From an uncultured Pelagibacteraceae bacterium (GTDB lineage Bacteria > Pseudomonadota > Alphaproteobacteria > Pelagibacterales > Pelagibacteraceae), in NCBI GenBank assembly GCA_902619595.1, contig CACNFE010000002.1, forward strand, positions 1-64,000: a stretch of 64,000 nucleotides of DNA, read 5' to 3'. Position 1 is the first letter of the stretch. The number at the start of each line of letters is the position of its first letter. Below, piece after piece: positions 17,289-26,841 of the stretch. The notes below the pieces were generated by a model, which was not told where the DNA came from, did no database searches, and worked only from the letters and a program-made list of their open reading frames with translations. A program made the position numbers and the translations under genes.

Positions 17289-17759
17289 TTACTCAATTGT
17301 GACAGTACCTGTCACAGTGTTATCGTCTTTATCTATGTAAGTAGTAAGTGTTATCACATCGCCGGAAGAAGTCATAACAACATTACCTCTTTTCATTGAA
17401 GTAGTACCCTCGTCAGCTGGCGCTGAAGCCACAACTGCCATCCCACCATCATAAGGGTCTTTGTCTTGAAGAGGAGACGTTGACGCTGTAAGTGCTGTAA
17501 CAACATCTGAAGCCTCACTAGAACATGTAGCAACTCCACCCATGATAGTCGCGTCTTCATCGAGTGCACATTTTCCTCTCTCGTTAGCTATATACTTAAG
17601 TACGTTGTTATGAATTGCTTTTGTAGAATTAACTCTAGCAGCTCCAATATATCCATTATAAGCAACTACTCCTACAGCTGCTAATGCACCAATAATTGCA
17701 ACTACAACTAACAATTCGATTAGTGTGAAACCTTTTTTGTTTTTATTTTTATTAGTCAT
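17289..17759 (-). CDS. pilA: Type IV pilin, likely major
   Basis: This 156-residue prepilin has leader MTNKNKNKKG and then FTLIELLVVVAIIGALAAVG. The first 50 residues are nearly the same as the neighbouring pilin; the C-terminal regions differ. The mature protein has two cysteines (GKCALDED and VATCSSEA). GGGAGG lies six bases before the ATG, the strongest ribosome binding site in the pilus locus, which fits a highly produced major subunit. It is first in its leftward group and is divergent from the STAS gene, so the 17760-17938 gap should hold promoters for both. Calling it major rather than minor is inference. Confidence 0.9.
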   Translation of the reverse strand: MTNKNKNKKGFTLIELLVVVAIIGALAAVGVVAYNGYIGAARVNSTKAIHNNVLKYIANERGKCALDEDATIMGGVATCSSEASDVVTALTASTSPLQDKDPYDGGMAVVASAPADEGTTSMKRGNVVMTSSGDVITLTTYIDKDDNTVTGTVTIE

Positions 17760-17938
17760 AGACCTCCCTATAGTCTTAATTTTTTAATACCCATATTCTT
17801 AATATTTATAATCATTATGTAAAGAATGAAGTTTTATTAAATTTGCTTAAAAAACTAGTTTTTTTTTAAAAAATATGCTCATTTTGGCCCAAATTTGAGA
17901 TTTTAATAATTTATTAATAATGTTATCAGTATCCTTTC

Positions 17939-18238
17939 ATGAGTTATAAAATTACAGAAGAGGGAAATATATCTACAGTTTTTCTTAATGGAGAAATTGA
18001 TATGGATGTAACTGAAAAAGCAAAAGAGGTAATTTTACCAATTGTAGAGTCTGGTAAAGAGGTTCACCTTAATCTCAAAGACGTTTCCTACATGGACTCT
18101 TCAGGAATATCAGTTCTCATTGAAAGTCATCAAAAAGCTTTAGAAAATAATACCAAAGTAGTTGTTAAAGAGGTTAGTAAATCTGTTTTAAAAGTAATAA
18201 TGATGGCTAAGTTGGAGCAAATACTAAACTTAGAATAA
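17939..18238 (+). CDS. STAS-domain anti-sigma factor antagonist (RsbV/SpoIIAA type)
   Basis: The 99-residue cytoplasmic protein carries one STAS domain. The phosphorylation motif is VSYMDSSGISVLI, with Ser54/Ser55 after Asp53. By family knowledge the kinase RsbW phosphorylates this serine and a PP2C phosphatase removes it. Only the unphosphorylated form binds the kinase. The stop overlaps the ATG of the RsbW-type gene (TAATG). The gene lies between the pilins and pilC, on the opposite strand to both. Confidence 0.93.
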   Translation: MSYKITEEGNISTVFLNGEIDMDVTEKAKEVILPIVESGKEVHLNLKDVSYMDSSGISVLIESHQKALENNTKVVVKEVSKSVLKVIMMAKLEQILNLE

Positions 18239-18651
18239 TGGATTTGTCAGAGTCTAAAGATTTTCTAGTACACACTGCGAGTTTAAAAGAGGTTAGAGTT
18301 TTTTCTAGAGAAGTTTTTGATAAACTAAAGTTAGACAATGATCTTAAAGAGGAATTAGTTTTAGCGATTGCAGAAGCTGCACAGAATATAGTTAAACATG
18401 CATATAAAGGTGTTGAAAATACAACAGATCATATGCAAATAAAAATTTCTTTAAAGGAAAATAATTTAGAAATTGGATTTTTTGATAAAGGAAAACCTGT
18501 TGTTGCTGAAAATATTCAACACAGAAAATTAGATGATATAAAACCTGGTGGTTTAGGCACTTTTTTTATTAAACAAATCATGGATGATGCAGTTTTTAAA
18601 AAAGACCAACAACAATGGGTAAACCATTTAATTTTATCTAAAAAAATTTAA
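18238..18651 (+). CDS. RsbW-type anti-sigma/serine kinase (HATPase_c)
   Basis: This is a 137-residue GHKL ATPase. The N-box is EAAQNIVKHAY with Glu and Asn for Mg-ATP, the G1 box is FFDKGKPV, and the G2 box is GGLGTFFI. No histidine phosphotransfer domain is present, so it is a stand-alone serine kinase of the RsbW/SpoIIAB type. It would phosphorylate the STAS protein encoded just upstream and bind a client, classically a sigma factor. No sigma factor gene lies in this window, so the client may be elsewhere or may be a pilus or other protein. The stop converges with pilC (4-bp overlap). Confidence 0.93.
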   Translation: MDLSESKDFLVHTASLKEVRVFSREVFDKLKLDNDLKEELVLAIAEAAQNIVKHAYKGVENTTDHMQIKISLKENNLEIGFFDKGKPVVAENIQHRKLDDIKPGGLGTFFIKQIMDDAVFKKDQQQWVNHLILSKKI

Positions 18652-19889
18652 CCACCCATAATTGCACCAACATTGAATATTGGTGAATACATCGCAATCA
18701 TAAGCCCACCGATCATAATACCCATGAAAACAATCATTATTGGTTCAATTAAACTCGACATATTATTTACAGCTGTATCAAATTCAGCTTCATAATATCT
18801 TGCAACTGAATTGAACATTTCATCAAGTTGTCCGGTTTGCTCTCCAACCGATACTAATTGGCTGAAAGTTGGTGGAAATAATGGTTCTTTTAAAAATAAT
18901 TTTGTCAACGTCTCGCCTGAAAAAACACCTTTTTTGACATTCTCTAAAGCTTCAGTGACCACCACATTTTTACTAACAGATTTTGCAATTTCTATACTTT
19001 CTAATAAATTTACCCCAGCTGCACTCAAATTTCCCATAATCAATGAAATTTGCGCAATTAATGATTTTAGAATTAAATCTCCAAATACAGGTAATTTTAA
19101 AACTTGTTTGTGCCATTTATATTGTATTGCAGCATTTTTAGTAGTTAGATACTTAAATAAGAAATAACCTCCAACTAAACTTAAAAAGAGAATTTTTCCT
19201 CCGGTTCCTCTAAGAAAACCACTCATGCTCATAATTATTGCTGTAGGCTTAGGCAGGTCGAGGCCCATACCCTCGTACATTTCAGCAAATACTGGAACAA
19301 CTTTAATTAACATAAACGCACTTACAACCATTGCTGTAGTAAACATAATACCAGGATACATAAGAGCACTTTTAATTTTCTTTTTAATTTTTTCTTTTTT
19401 TTCTAAATCATCAACAATTTTGAGTAAAAAAACATCTAATTTACCACTGGCCTCACCTGCTTTTATCAAGTTAACATATACGTTATCAAAGTATTGAGGA
19501 TATTTTTCGAAACATTTTGATAATGTAACACCACCCTCTAAACTTTTTCTAATGTCTTCAATTACTTCTTTTATTGCAGGAGACTCTAATTGATCTCTTA
19601 ACATTGCGAGTGTTTGCAAAATAGGCAACCCAGCTTTTACCATGGTGGCAAACTGCTTTGAGAAAATTAAAATATCCTCCACTTTTATCTTTTTTTTCCC
19701 AAATAAAGAGAAACCTTTACCTTTGGCTTTTTCTTTTTTTTCGCCTTTTTTCTTATTAGTTTTGATTAAATTAGTAATAATTACTTTTTGCTCTTTAAGT
19801 TTAAAAGATGCCTCATCTTGATTGAGAGCCTCAATTTCTCCCTCAACGTACTTACCTGATGATATACCTTTATAAGTAAATACTTCCAT
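18648..19889 (-). CDS. pilC: Type IV pilus inner-membrane platform protein PilC
   Basis: The protein has 413 residues with two T2SSF domains, at about 70-195 and 275-400, each ending in a membrane segment. The N-terminal domain starts MEVFTYKGISSGKYVEGEIEA, typical of PilC/GspF. Motifs include FSKQFATMVKAGLPILQTL and the repeated GExSGxLD form (GEASGKLD and GEQTGQLD). The ATG at 19889 is preferred to the GTG at 19892 because pilB ends in TAG just before it. PilC organises pilin assembly with PilB and PilT. Confidence 0.96.
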   Translation of the reverse strand: MEVFTYKGISSGKYVEGEIEALNQDEASFKLKEQKVIITNLIKTNKKKGEKKEKAKGKGFSLFGKKKIKVEDILIFSKQFATMVKAGLPILQTLAMLRDQLESPAIKEVIEDIRKSLEGGVTLSKCFEKYPQYFDNVYVNLIKAGEASGKLDVFLLKIVDDLEKKEKIKKKIKSALMYPGIMFTTAMVVSAFMLIKVVPVFAEMYEGMGLDLPKPTAIIMSMSGFLRGTGGKILFLSLVGGYFLFKYLTTKNAAIQYKWHKQVLKLPVFGDLILKSLIAQISLIMGNLSAAGVNLLESIEIAKSVSKNVVVTEALENVKKGVFSGETLTKLFLKEPLFPPTFSQLVSVGEQTGQLDEMFNSVARYYEAEFDTAVNNMSSLIEPIMIVFMGIMIGGLMIAMYSPIFNVGAIMGG

Positions 19890-19891
19890 CA

Positions 19892-21643
19892 CTAGCTAGC
19901 TGATAAAACTCGCTCAAATTCCCTAAAGTTTAAGTCTCCATTGGCAATCATTCTTCTGCCCATATCTTGCATGGTTTGAAAACCTTCTTTGATTGCAATT
20001 TCTCTTAACTCTGGCGTTGTAGCTTGTCTTAGAATTGCTTCTTTGATTGGTTTTGACACTACCAATATTTCATAAATTCCTTGTCGTCCTTTATAACCAC
20101 TATTTTTACATTTTGCACAACCTTTGCCTTTAATTGCTTTTACTCTAGATGCTTTTTCTGGAGTGAAACCTAAGTCAGTTAAAACTTTTGGTGTAACATC
20201 TTCGTCTGGAACTCTACAATCTTTACAATTTTTTCTAGCTAATCTTTGCGCAAGTACCATTTGAGTTGCTGCACTGATTAGATAATCTGGTGTTCCCATA
20301 TTTTGTAATCGTGTGATAGTGCTTGGCGCATCGTTGGTATGAAGTGTGCTAAATACTAAGTGACCTGTTAATGCAGCCTTTAATCCTATATCAACCGTTT
20401 CTTTATCTCTCATCTCTCCTACCAGAATTATCTCTGGGTCTTGACGTAAAAAAGATCTCAAAGCAGAGGCAAACGATAAACCAATGTCATCTTTAATTTG
20501 TACTTGGCCAACACCATCTAATTCATATTCAACAGGATCTTCTGCAGTCAAAATATTAAGATGTGGTTTGCTTACTTCTTTTAAAATACTATAAAGAGTT
20601 GTTGATTTACCTGATCCAGTCGGTCCAGTTACTAATACAAGACCTTGGGTACTATGAATAGCTTTTCTTAAATTTTTAAGATCTTGATCTTCAAAATTTA
20701 ATTGTTCCAAAGTTATATCACCTGCGTCTTTGTTAAGAATACGCATTACAATTCTTTCGTTGTTTGCTGTTGGCAATATAGACAATCTTAAATCAACAAC
20801 TTTACCATCAATTTTAAAATTAATTGCGCCGTCTTGCGGTAATCTTCTCTCGGCGATGTCTAATTTACCCATGATTTTAAAACGTGTTACGACCGCACCA
20901 TAGTTATCATGTAAAAATTTTTTATATTCTTCTTGTTCTTGAAGCATTCCATCAAGTCTATATCTGACCCTTGATGAAAATCTGTATGGCTCAATATGAA
21001 TATCACTAACACCTAGTTTAATCGCATCCGCTACAACAGCGGTACTAAACTTTATTACCTCAGACTCGTTTTCTATTGCTTCGATTTCCTCTTCAGGTTT
21101 ATTTTCTAAAACTTCTCCAGCATCTCCAAGCTCTGAGTCAAAAGTTTTTACTTTTTCCTTATTTTCTTTTCTTATAGTTTCAATTTTAACATCACCACTT
21201 TCACTTTGTAACTTTTGAATAAACTCAGAAATCTGAGATACTTTAGCTGCATGAAGTTCAATATTTTTTTTTGTAATTGCTTTTAAATTTCTCATTAATC
21301 CAAGTTTTGAACTATCAGAAATCGCTATATGTAAATTTTTTCCCTCAACTTTAAAAGGTGCAACAAAATTCATATTTATGTAGTTTGATGGCAAAACAGA
21401 TTTAATATCATCTGTAATTTCAATCTTTGATAGATCTACAATATCTAGACTCTGCTCTTTAACTAAAACATCTAAAATTTTGTCCTCATCACAAAGTTTT
21501 AATTCAAAAACTGCATCGATTTGTGATTTGTTTTTTTCAGTGCTTACTTTTTTTATATTTGGTAAATCTTTTCCAGAAATAATATCGTTGTCAATTAAGA
21601 CGTTGATTAAATTTATTTCACTTTCTCTGCTTATTTTCAACAT
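19892..21643 (-). CDS. pilB: Type IV pilus extension ATPase PilB
   Basis: The 583-residue protein begins with a T2SSE_N domain, followed by the AAA-like secretion ATPase. Walker A is GPTGSGKST, the Asp box is LTAEDPVEYEL, Walker B is ILVGEMRDKET and the His box is LVFSTLHTND. The zinc site is CKDC ... CAKC, characteristic of PilB/GspE and absent from PilT. A glutamate-rich linker at about 155-190 separates the two parts. It hydrolyses ATP to extend pili and is encoded between the secretin and pilC. Confidence 0.96.
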   Translation of the reverse strand: MLKISRESEINLINVLIDNDIISGKDLPNIKKVSTEKNKSQIDAVFELKLCDEDKILDVLVKEQSLDIVDLSKIEITDDIKSVLPSNYINMNFVAPFKVEGKNLHIAISDSSKLGLMRNLKAITKKNIELHAAKVSQISEFIQKLQSESGDVKIETIRKENKEKVKTFDSELGDAGEVLENKPEEEIEAIENESEVIKFSTAVVADAIKLGVSDIHIEPYRFSSRVRYRLDGMLQEQEEYKKFLHDNYGAVVTRFKIMGKLDIAERRLPQDGAINFKIDGKVVDLRLSILPTANNERIVMRILNKDAGDITLEQLNFEDQDLKNLRKAIHSTQGLVLVTGPTGSGKSTTLYSILKEVSKPHLNILTAEDPVEYELDGVGQVQIKDDIGLSFASALRSFLRQDPEIILVGEMRDKETVDIGLKAALTGHLVFSTLHTNDAPSTITRLQNMGTPDYLISAATQMVLAQRLARKNCKDCRVPDEDVTPKVLTDLGFTPEKASRVKAIKGKGCAKCKNSGYKGRQGIYEILVVSKPIKEAILRQATTPELREIAIKEGFQTMQDMGRRMIANGDLNFREFERVLSAS

Positions 21644-21644
21644 T

Positions 21645-23192
21645 TTATAAAACTCTTGGTGCTATAAATATTAATAGCTCATCTAAGTTATCACTTTTTG
21701 TTGTACCTTTAAACAGATTTCCTAAAATAGGTACATTTCCTATGCCCGGTAACTGAGCTTTTGTATCAAATACTTTATTTTTCTTAATTCCACCAATTAC
21801 AACGATGTCTCCATCAGCAACTAAAAGCTTAGATTTTATCTTCATTGTGTTAACACTTGGCTCGCCTCCTGTAGCTCTATTTACAGAGTCGTTGTTTACA
21901 CTAACATCCAATAATACATTTCCATCACCGATAATACTCGGGGTAACTGATAGTTCTAAAACAGCAGGTTTAAATTGTGTTTCTGAACCACCGTCACCTG
22001 TTGATTGGTATGGAATTTCCTCACCCTGAGTAATAGTTGCTTCCTGATTATCTATAGTAAAAACTTTTGGATTAGATATTGTTTTTCCTAAACCAAGAGA
22101 CTCTAAAGCTTGTATTTGAGCTTTTAAAATTGAGGTACCTGTCCTTTTAATTATACCGATACCGCTTGTTGCCCCAGCGGCAGCGGCCGTAAAATCTGTA
22201 ACTGATCCTCCTGCATCACTGATAGACCCTGTCTCCTGATCGAAAGTAGTTGATGTCAAAGCATCCCCACCAACAACACCACCAACAACTCTCTGATTTT
22301 TTACGTATGTGCCACCTAATCTTGTCCCTAAAGCTTTTTCAAATGTAGAGTCTGCTTCAACTATAAACGCCTCTATCAAAACCTGTTTAGTCCTTACATC
22401 AATTTCACCAATAATTTTATTTACAACATCTAAATCTTCACTTTTACCTCTAACAATAATAGATCGTGTTGTAATTTCCTCAGTTATTTGAATTGGTGAA
22501 AAACCAGCCTCGCCTGTTGAAGTAAATAATTCATTAATAGTAGTCTTAGCTTCTGCAGGTGATATATAATAAAGTCTAAAAATTTCTGAGACAATTGGTT
22601 CAACGGAATCTTCTAATTCTACTTTCTTTTTAACTGCTGCTGCCCTTGTTGATTTATATGTTTCTTGTGCAGTTAAAGTTGAGGGAGTGTGTACTCTTAT
22701 TAAATTACTTGAAACATCGATATCGGCTGCAAAATTTTTCATATCTAATAGAGCATTAAAGGCTTTATCCCATGGAACATTAATTAGTTCAGCCGTAATC
22801 GATCCTGCTACCTCATCACCTACTAAAACATTTATATCTCCTACCTTACCCATTAATTGCATTGCTTCTGCGTAATCTAAATTTTTAAATTTGAATGAAA
22901 CATTTTGCTTTAAAGTTTTAAATTCGTCAGGAATTAATAAATAATTTCTTTTTTGTTGAGATGATATTTTTTTTCGTTTTTGTAATGCTTTTGTATCTCC
23001 GATCACGGGTTTTGGTCCCATTTTTATAGTTTTATCAATTTCCATTTTTCCTGATTTTCTAATGTCGTCTTTAATCAGTGGTGTATTATGTTTAAATTTT
23101 TTATTAGTTTTTATGTTTGGTTTTGCACAAGCATTCAGTAAAAGTAATAATATTGAAATTACAGAAAATATTTTTAAAGAATTAATATTCAC
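21645..23192 (-). CDS. pilQ: Type IV pilus secretin PilQ/MshL, lipoprotein form
   Basis: The 515-residue protein has a signal peptide with lipobox LNAC (Cys22), so it is a lipidated outer-membrane secretin. Residues about 85-165 form an STN-like domain (VSFKFKNLDYAEAMQLMGKV), followed by an N1 domain and the secretin barrel (GTSILKAQIQALESLGLGKTISNPKV is cut from its start). It ends LDELLIFIAPRVL, the secretin signature. The lipobox and length resemble MshL more than classical PilQ, which has AMIN domains that are missing here. It forms the pore through which pili exit. Confidence 0.93.
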   Translation of the reverse strand: MNINSLKIFSVISILLLLLNACAKPNIKTNKKFKHNTPLIKDDIRKSGKMEIDKTIKMGPKPVIGDTKALQKRKKISSQQKRNYLLIPDEFKTLKQNVSFKFKNLDYAEAMQLMGKVGDINVLVGDEVAGSITAELINVPWDKAFNALLDMKNFAADIDVSSNLIRVHTPSTLTAQETYKSTRAAAVKKKVELEDSVEPIVSEIFRLYYISPAEAKTTINELFTSTGEAGFSPIQITEEITTRSIIVRGKSEDLDVVNKIIGEIDVRTKQVLIEAFIVEADSTFEKALGTRLGGTYVKNQRVVGGVVGGDALTSTTFDQETGSISDAGGSVTDFTAAAAGATSGIGIIKRTGTSILKAQIQALESLGLGKTISNPKVFTIDNQEATITQGEEIPYQSTGDGGSETQFKPAVLELSVTPSIIGDGNVLLDVSVNNDSVNRATGGEPSVNTMKIKSKLLVADGDIVVIGGIKKNKVFDTKAQLPGIGNVPILGNLFKGTTKSDNLDELLIFIAPRVL

Positions 23193-23631
23193 TTGTCTCC
23201 TTAATCTGGTTTTTAAAATTCATGATTAAATATTTTTCGTCGGTTTGAAAAATTGCTTCTTTGGTTGTCATATCTACTAGTTTGACACCATCATTTAGCT
23301 CCTCAAACATACCTACCGTAATTACTTCACCATCTTGATTTATAAGAGAAATAAAACTATCTGAATCTGATTTTATTATTCCAACTAACTTGTAAGTGTA
23401 TAAATCAATTCGCTTTTTTTCTGCTAAACTATTTCCATCTTCAGTTATAACTTTAACTCCACCTGAAAAAGATGAGTCTCCAACAAAAGGATCGTTTAAA
23501 GGTAACGGTTCCTCTTTATTTTGACTTGATGATTTGTCTTTATCATGAGTGTCAGCATAAATATTATTGCTAAATAATACTATTAGAGTTGTTAATAATA
23601 GTTTTACAAATATTTTTTTAAAAGAACTCAT
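23182..23631 (-). CDS. pilP: PilP-like type IV pilus alignment protein
   Basis: The 149-residue protein has a signal peptide ending IYA and a mature segment LPLNDPFVGDSSFSGG followed by LYTYKLVGIIKSDSDSFISLINQDGEVITV, which matches the C-terminal beta fold of PilP where a homology region binds the secretin. Known PilP proteins are lipoproteins; here there is no lipobox, so it is probably a free periplasmic protein. The gene overlaps pilO upstream and pilQ downstream, as expected for PilP. Confidence 0.8.
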   Translation of the reverse strand: MSSFKKIFVKLLLTTLIVLFSNNIYADTHDKDKSSSQNKEEPLPLNDPFVGDSSFSGGVKVITEDGNSLAEKKRIDLYTYKLVGIIKSDSDSFISLINQDGEVITVGMFEELNDGVKLVDMTTKEAIFQTDEKYLIMNFKNQIKETSEY

Positions 23632-24310
23632 CTGTTAGCCCCACTATTGTTAAAGTTCCACTTACTTTTATCGCTCCAGTTGAATCTCCTAACTCTACTT
23701 GTATCTTTTCTGACTCAAAATTCAACATCTTATTAGATAACGATAAAGCCCTCTTAAATTTAATGTATCCTAAAAAATTACCATTGATCTGAAATTTAAC
23801 GGGAATTGAGTAATATGCTATGTTTTTCATTTGGTCTTTTTTAGACACTGCTTTTTTCCTTTTCTTTTTCTTTTTCTTTTTCTTCTTACCTTTATTTAAA
23901 ATTTCCGACTTTGACACTTGCTGAGGTTTGCCTTTTTCTATTACTGAAATAACCAAACCATTTATAGTCGCAAACTCACTTAGGTTTTGATATAAACCCT
24001 CTACTTCTGCTTTTGAATGAAATAATGTTGAATAGTTCTCATACTTAGGTTTAATTTTTTTAATCTTTTGCTTTATTGATACAATATCTTTTTCAAATTT
24101 AGCAATCTCCTCTTGTTTGGTATTCATATCAGAAATTTGAGCCCTCTTTTGTTTTACAATTGGATTTAAAATTGCATAATAAATTATTAAAAAGATAATA
24201 ATTGAACCCAAACTTATACCAATCTTAATCAAAGTTTTTTTATCAGCAAAAGCTAAAATTTTTGCTTTCAAATCATCTATGTTTAAATTTTTTAATTCAT
24301 TCAAATCCAT
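23618..24310 (-). CDS. pilO: Type IV pilus inner-membrane alignment protein PilO
   Basis: The 230-residue protein has a short cytoplasmic N-terminus, one TM helix at about 31-50, a periplasmic coiled coil (QKRAQISDMNTKQEEIAKFE) and a ferredoxin-like C-terminal domain. A run of about ten lysines at residues 140-150 sits in the loop between coiled coil and domain; it is unusual and echoes the basic tail of the FecR protein. PilO dimerises with PilN, here fused to PilM. The gene follows pilMN by two bases. Confidence 0.9.
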   Translation of the reverse strand: MDLNELKNLNIDDLKAKILAFADKKTLIKIGISLGSIIIFLIIYYAILNPIVKQKRAQISDMNTKQEEIAKFEKDIVSIKQKIKKIKPKYENYSTLFHSKAEVEGLYQNLSEFATINGLVISVIEKGKPQQVSKSEILNKGKKKKKKKKKRKKAVSKKDQMKNIAYYSIPVKFQINGNFLGYIKFKRALSLSNKMLNFESEKIQVELGDSTGAIKVSGTLTIVGLTDEFF

Positions 24311-24312
24311 AA

Positions 24313-26766
24313 TTATCCTTTAACTTTTACAAATACTTTAAATCCTTTCATTACTTGGTCTCCCGCTTGTACCCTTGGCATTTTCATTGATGATAGAGAT
24401 GCTTGTGTGATGTAACTTTTTGATTGTAAGTTTCTGATCAACTGTAAGATATCATTATCGCCTGCTGCAATTCCTGTAATAACTACCTGTCTCTTTCCAT
24501 CATAATCTACAGAGTCAAACTTAACTCTATTTGGAACGCTGCTCGCAATCTGTGCTAACACTCTGTAGCTCAAATCTTTATTAGATTTAAGACTATTGCT
24601 TAATTTAAGAGTAGTTGTCATTTTCTTTAATTCTTTTGAAAATTTCGCAACTTCACCTTGCTTAGCTAAATGCTCAGCTACTACAGTATCGTATACTTTT
24701 AATTTATTGTTATAGGAATAAATGTTCCAAAATGATAAAGCGAATAAGATTAAATATATGCCTGCAACCGCACCCACTACTCCTTTATAAGCGAAATCAG
24801 AGAATGCTTTCATTTTCTTTTGCTTAATCATTCCTTCCCTATTCGGAAGAAGATTTATATTTTTTACAGCTGTAACAAATTTGTAATATCCAAATACATC
24901 GAGTTTTCTAAAAGCAAGACCAACAACAGTCGAAAAATAGGATCTATTTTCTATAGTTATTTTATTTTCTAATTGTTGAGGTATTTTTAAACCATCAAAC
25001 GGGTCAAACAAATTAAAGCCAGTATTTACTAAACTTTTTCTAAAGCTAGATAGATAATCATCAACGTTTGGTAAATTGGAAACTACTTTTATATTTCTAA
25101 CCCTTTTTTCATATTTAGTTTCAAAATCCTGTACAGCTTGTTTTACCTGTGTCATAAAACGTCTAACTAGAGCATCTTTTTCCTCTTGATCTTGAGACTC
25201 TTTCAGAATTTTTCTATCCTGACCACGTAGGAAAATATCGGTAATTATTGGGTTATTATTATACAATATCATTACATAATTCTCGTCTAATCCAAATTCT
25301 AACATTGCAGTGAAATTTGTATCCTCTGTTTTATTTGAAATTTGGTTGATTTGATCAACAGCAGACTTTAATGCAAAACATTTAACATCAATAATTACAG
25401 GATTTAATCCACTGTTTTTAATTATTGATGTGTAATTGTTAATATCAGCTAATTTTGAAGCAACAAATAATATATCCATAGTATTTTCTTTTGAACTTCT
25501 GTTAATAACTTGATGAAAAATTGAATAATCGTCAAGGTTATCAGTTAATTGAATTAAGTTTTCCCATAATGAATTTGTATCTACTGCTTTTTTTAATTCT
25601 TCATCATTCATTAATGGAGCAGTAACAACTCTTATAATTGCGTTTGTAACTGGAATTGCAATTGCTGCATTTGGTGTTGATATTTTTGATTTTTGCAATG
25701 CTATGTTTAATTCTTCGCTTACCTTTTTTTCGTGATCAATAATTGCAGAGTCTTCAGGAAGGTCGATTGCATGAGTATAAAATCTATCTAATACCCATTG
25801 ATTTGCTTTGTTTGATGAAATTTGTGCAAGTCTAATTTCTTTATTAGTAATTTCAACACCAACTATTTCCTCACCTTGCGCAGTTTTTTTACCAAGCCGC
25901 GATTTTAAAAAATTATTAAATTTTTCTTTTACTTTATTTTTATCAAAATTTAATTTTGGAGAAGCTGAGTCTTTTTTTCCAAAAGAGGGGGTATTTAGCT
26001 TAATATTTTTTAATTTATTAAAAATGTTTTGAACTTTTGATCCCCCAGCATCAGTTTCTTCTTTTTGGTTTAAAGAAATATTATTTTGTTCTTGTTGTTT
26101 TATCTCGTTTATTTTTTGATTAATGAGCTCTTGAGTAGATATCTCTGGAGATTTTGGTTTTATTTCCTCATTGGGGCCTGGTTTAACCTCAGGATTTTCT
26201 AAATTTGGTTGTGATGAAACATTATCTGGTTTTTGTTGTTCTAATTGTTTTTGTTCTCTCTCTTTTTGCTTATGGACATCATCAAACCATTTCTCCAAAA
26301 TTGGTATTGCTTCCTCTAAATTTGGAGTACCTGATGAAGAAATCTTTTGTTTTCCATCAATATAAAGTCTCCCAACCCAATTCCTTGATTTTAATTCACC
26401 TTTATATTTATCTTGCCTCACATAGATATGTAATCTTCCGTCTTTTTTGTGAATTACTTGATGCTCTTTCTTTTCTTCTGAAGTTTCAGCTACAACATTG
26501 CTTTCATCAGGCTTGTCTTTTTCTGGACTTTCGTCTTTATTTTCATTTAAATTGCCCTCTGACTGAGTTGTTGCATCTGTTTCGGTCTTTATATCACTCT
26601 CAGGTTGTTTTTCTTCAGAAGGTGTATTGTTTTCTAGCTCAGAAATTTTGCTCTCTTTATTTATATCGGGATTTACCGAAGCATCATCAACTTTAGGTTG
26701 ATTATCGGTTCCTTGGTCATTCTTATCTATAATGACACCAAATTTTTCTTTCTCTTTATCGTCCAT
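24313..26766 (-). CDS. pilM: PilM-PilN fusion protein with extra N-terminal domain
   Basis: The product has about 817 residues from the ATG at 26766. An earlier in-frame ATG at 26817 would add 17 residues read through two copies of the CTCTAACACAA repeat, so 26766 is preferred. Residues 1-100 are acidic and disordered. Residues about 105-165 (RLHIYVRQDKYKG, WVGRLYIDGKQK, then a helix) look like a three-strand plus helix integrase arm-type DNA-binding domain. Residues 170-295 form a linker. PilM (actin-like) spans about 298-620, and from 636 PilN begins with INLLP, one TM helix at about 666-682 and a periplasmic domain. In other bacteria INLLP docks into separate PilM; here both are one chain. 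Confidence 0.88.
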   Translation of the reverse strand: MDDKEKEKFGVIIDKNDQGTDNQPKVDDASVNPDINKESKISELENNTPSEEKQPESDIKTETDATTQSEGNLNENKDESPEKDKPDESNVVAETSEEKKEHQVIHKKDGRLHIYVRQDKYKGELKSRNWVGRLYIDGKQKISSSGTPNLEEAIPILEKWFDDVHKQKEREQKQLEQQKPDNVSSQPNLENPEVKPGPNEEIKPKSPEISTQELINQKINEIKQQEQNNISLNQKEETDAGGSKVQNIFNKLKNIKLNTPSFGKKDSASPKLNFDKNKVKEKFNNFLKSRLGKKTAQGEEIVGVEITNKEIRLAQISSNKANQWVLDRFYTHAIDLPEDSAIIDHEKKVSEELNIALQKSKISTPNAAIAIPVTNAIIRVVTAPLMNDEELKKAVDTNSLWENLIQLTDNLDDYSIFHQVINRSSKENTMDILFVASKLADINNYTSIIKNSGLNPVIIDVKCFALKSAVDQINQISNKTEDTNFTAMLEFGLDENYVMILYNNNPIITDIFLRGQDRKILKESQDQEEKDALVRRFMTQVKQAVQDFETKYEKRVRNIKVVSNLPNVDDYLSSFRKSLVNTGFNLFDPFDGLKIPQQLENKITIENRSYFSTVVGLAFRKLDVFGYYKFVTAVKNINLLPNREGMIKQKKMKAFSDFAYKGVVGAVAGIYLILFALSFWNIYSYNNKLKVYDTVVAEHLAKQGEVAKFSKELKKMTTTLKLSNSLKSNKDLSYRVLAQIASSVPNRVKFDSVDYDGKRQVVITGIAAGDNDILQLIRNLQSKSYITQASLSSMKMPRVQAGDQVMKGFKVFVKVKG

Positions 26767-26786
26767 ATTTAAAAAATTTATAGTTT

Positions 26787-26841
26787 CTCTAACACAAACA
26801 TAGCTTATCTCTAACACAATTTTAAAAAATGTCTAACACAA
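26787..26841 (+). repeat. Three direct 11-bp repeats, CTCTAACACAA, 22 bp apart
   Basis: Copies start at 26787, 26809 and 26831; the third has G for the first C. Starts are exactly 22 bp apart, about two helical turns, so all face the same side of DNA. They overlap the region just upstream of the pilMN start at 26766. Their position suggests operator sites for a multimeric DNA-binding protein. I saw the motif nowhere else in the window outside 26787-27101. Confidence 0.85.

Noticed and set aside
17883-17893. TTTGGCCCAAA near-palindrome between the pilin and STAS genes
   Set aside because: A single short site with no second copy in the window; it could be an operator but nothing supports it.
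26205-26696. Plus-strand 163-codon ORF opposite pilMN
   Set aside because: It lies fully inside the well-supported fused PilM-PilN gene in the low-complexity linker, with no ribosome site or domain.
26766-26817. Longer N-terminus for pilMN from ATG at 26817
   Set aside because: The added 17 residues are read through two copies of the operator-like repeat and there is no ribosome site; the MDDKEKEK start is more natural.
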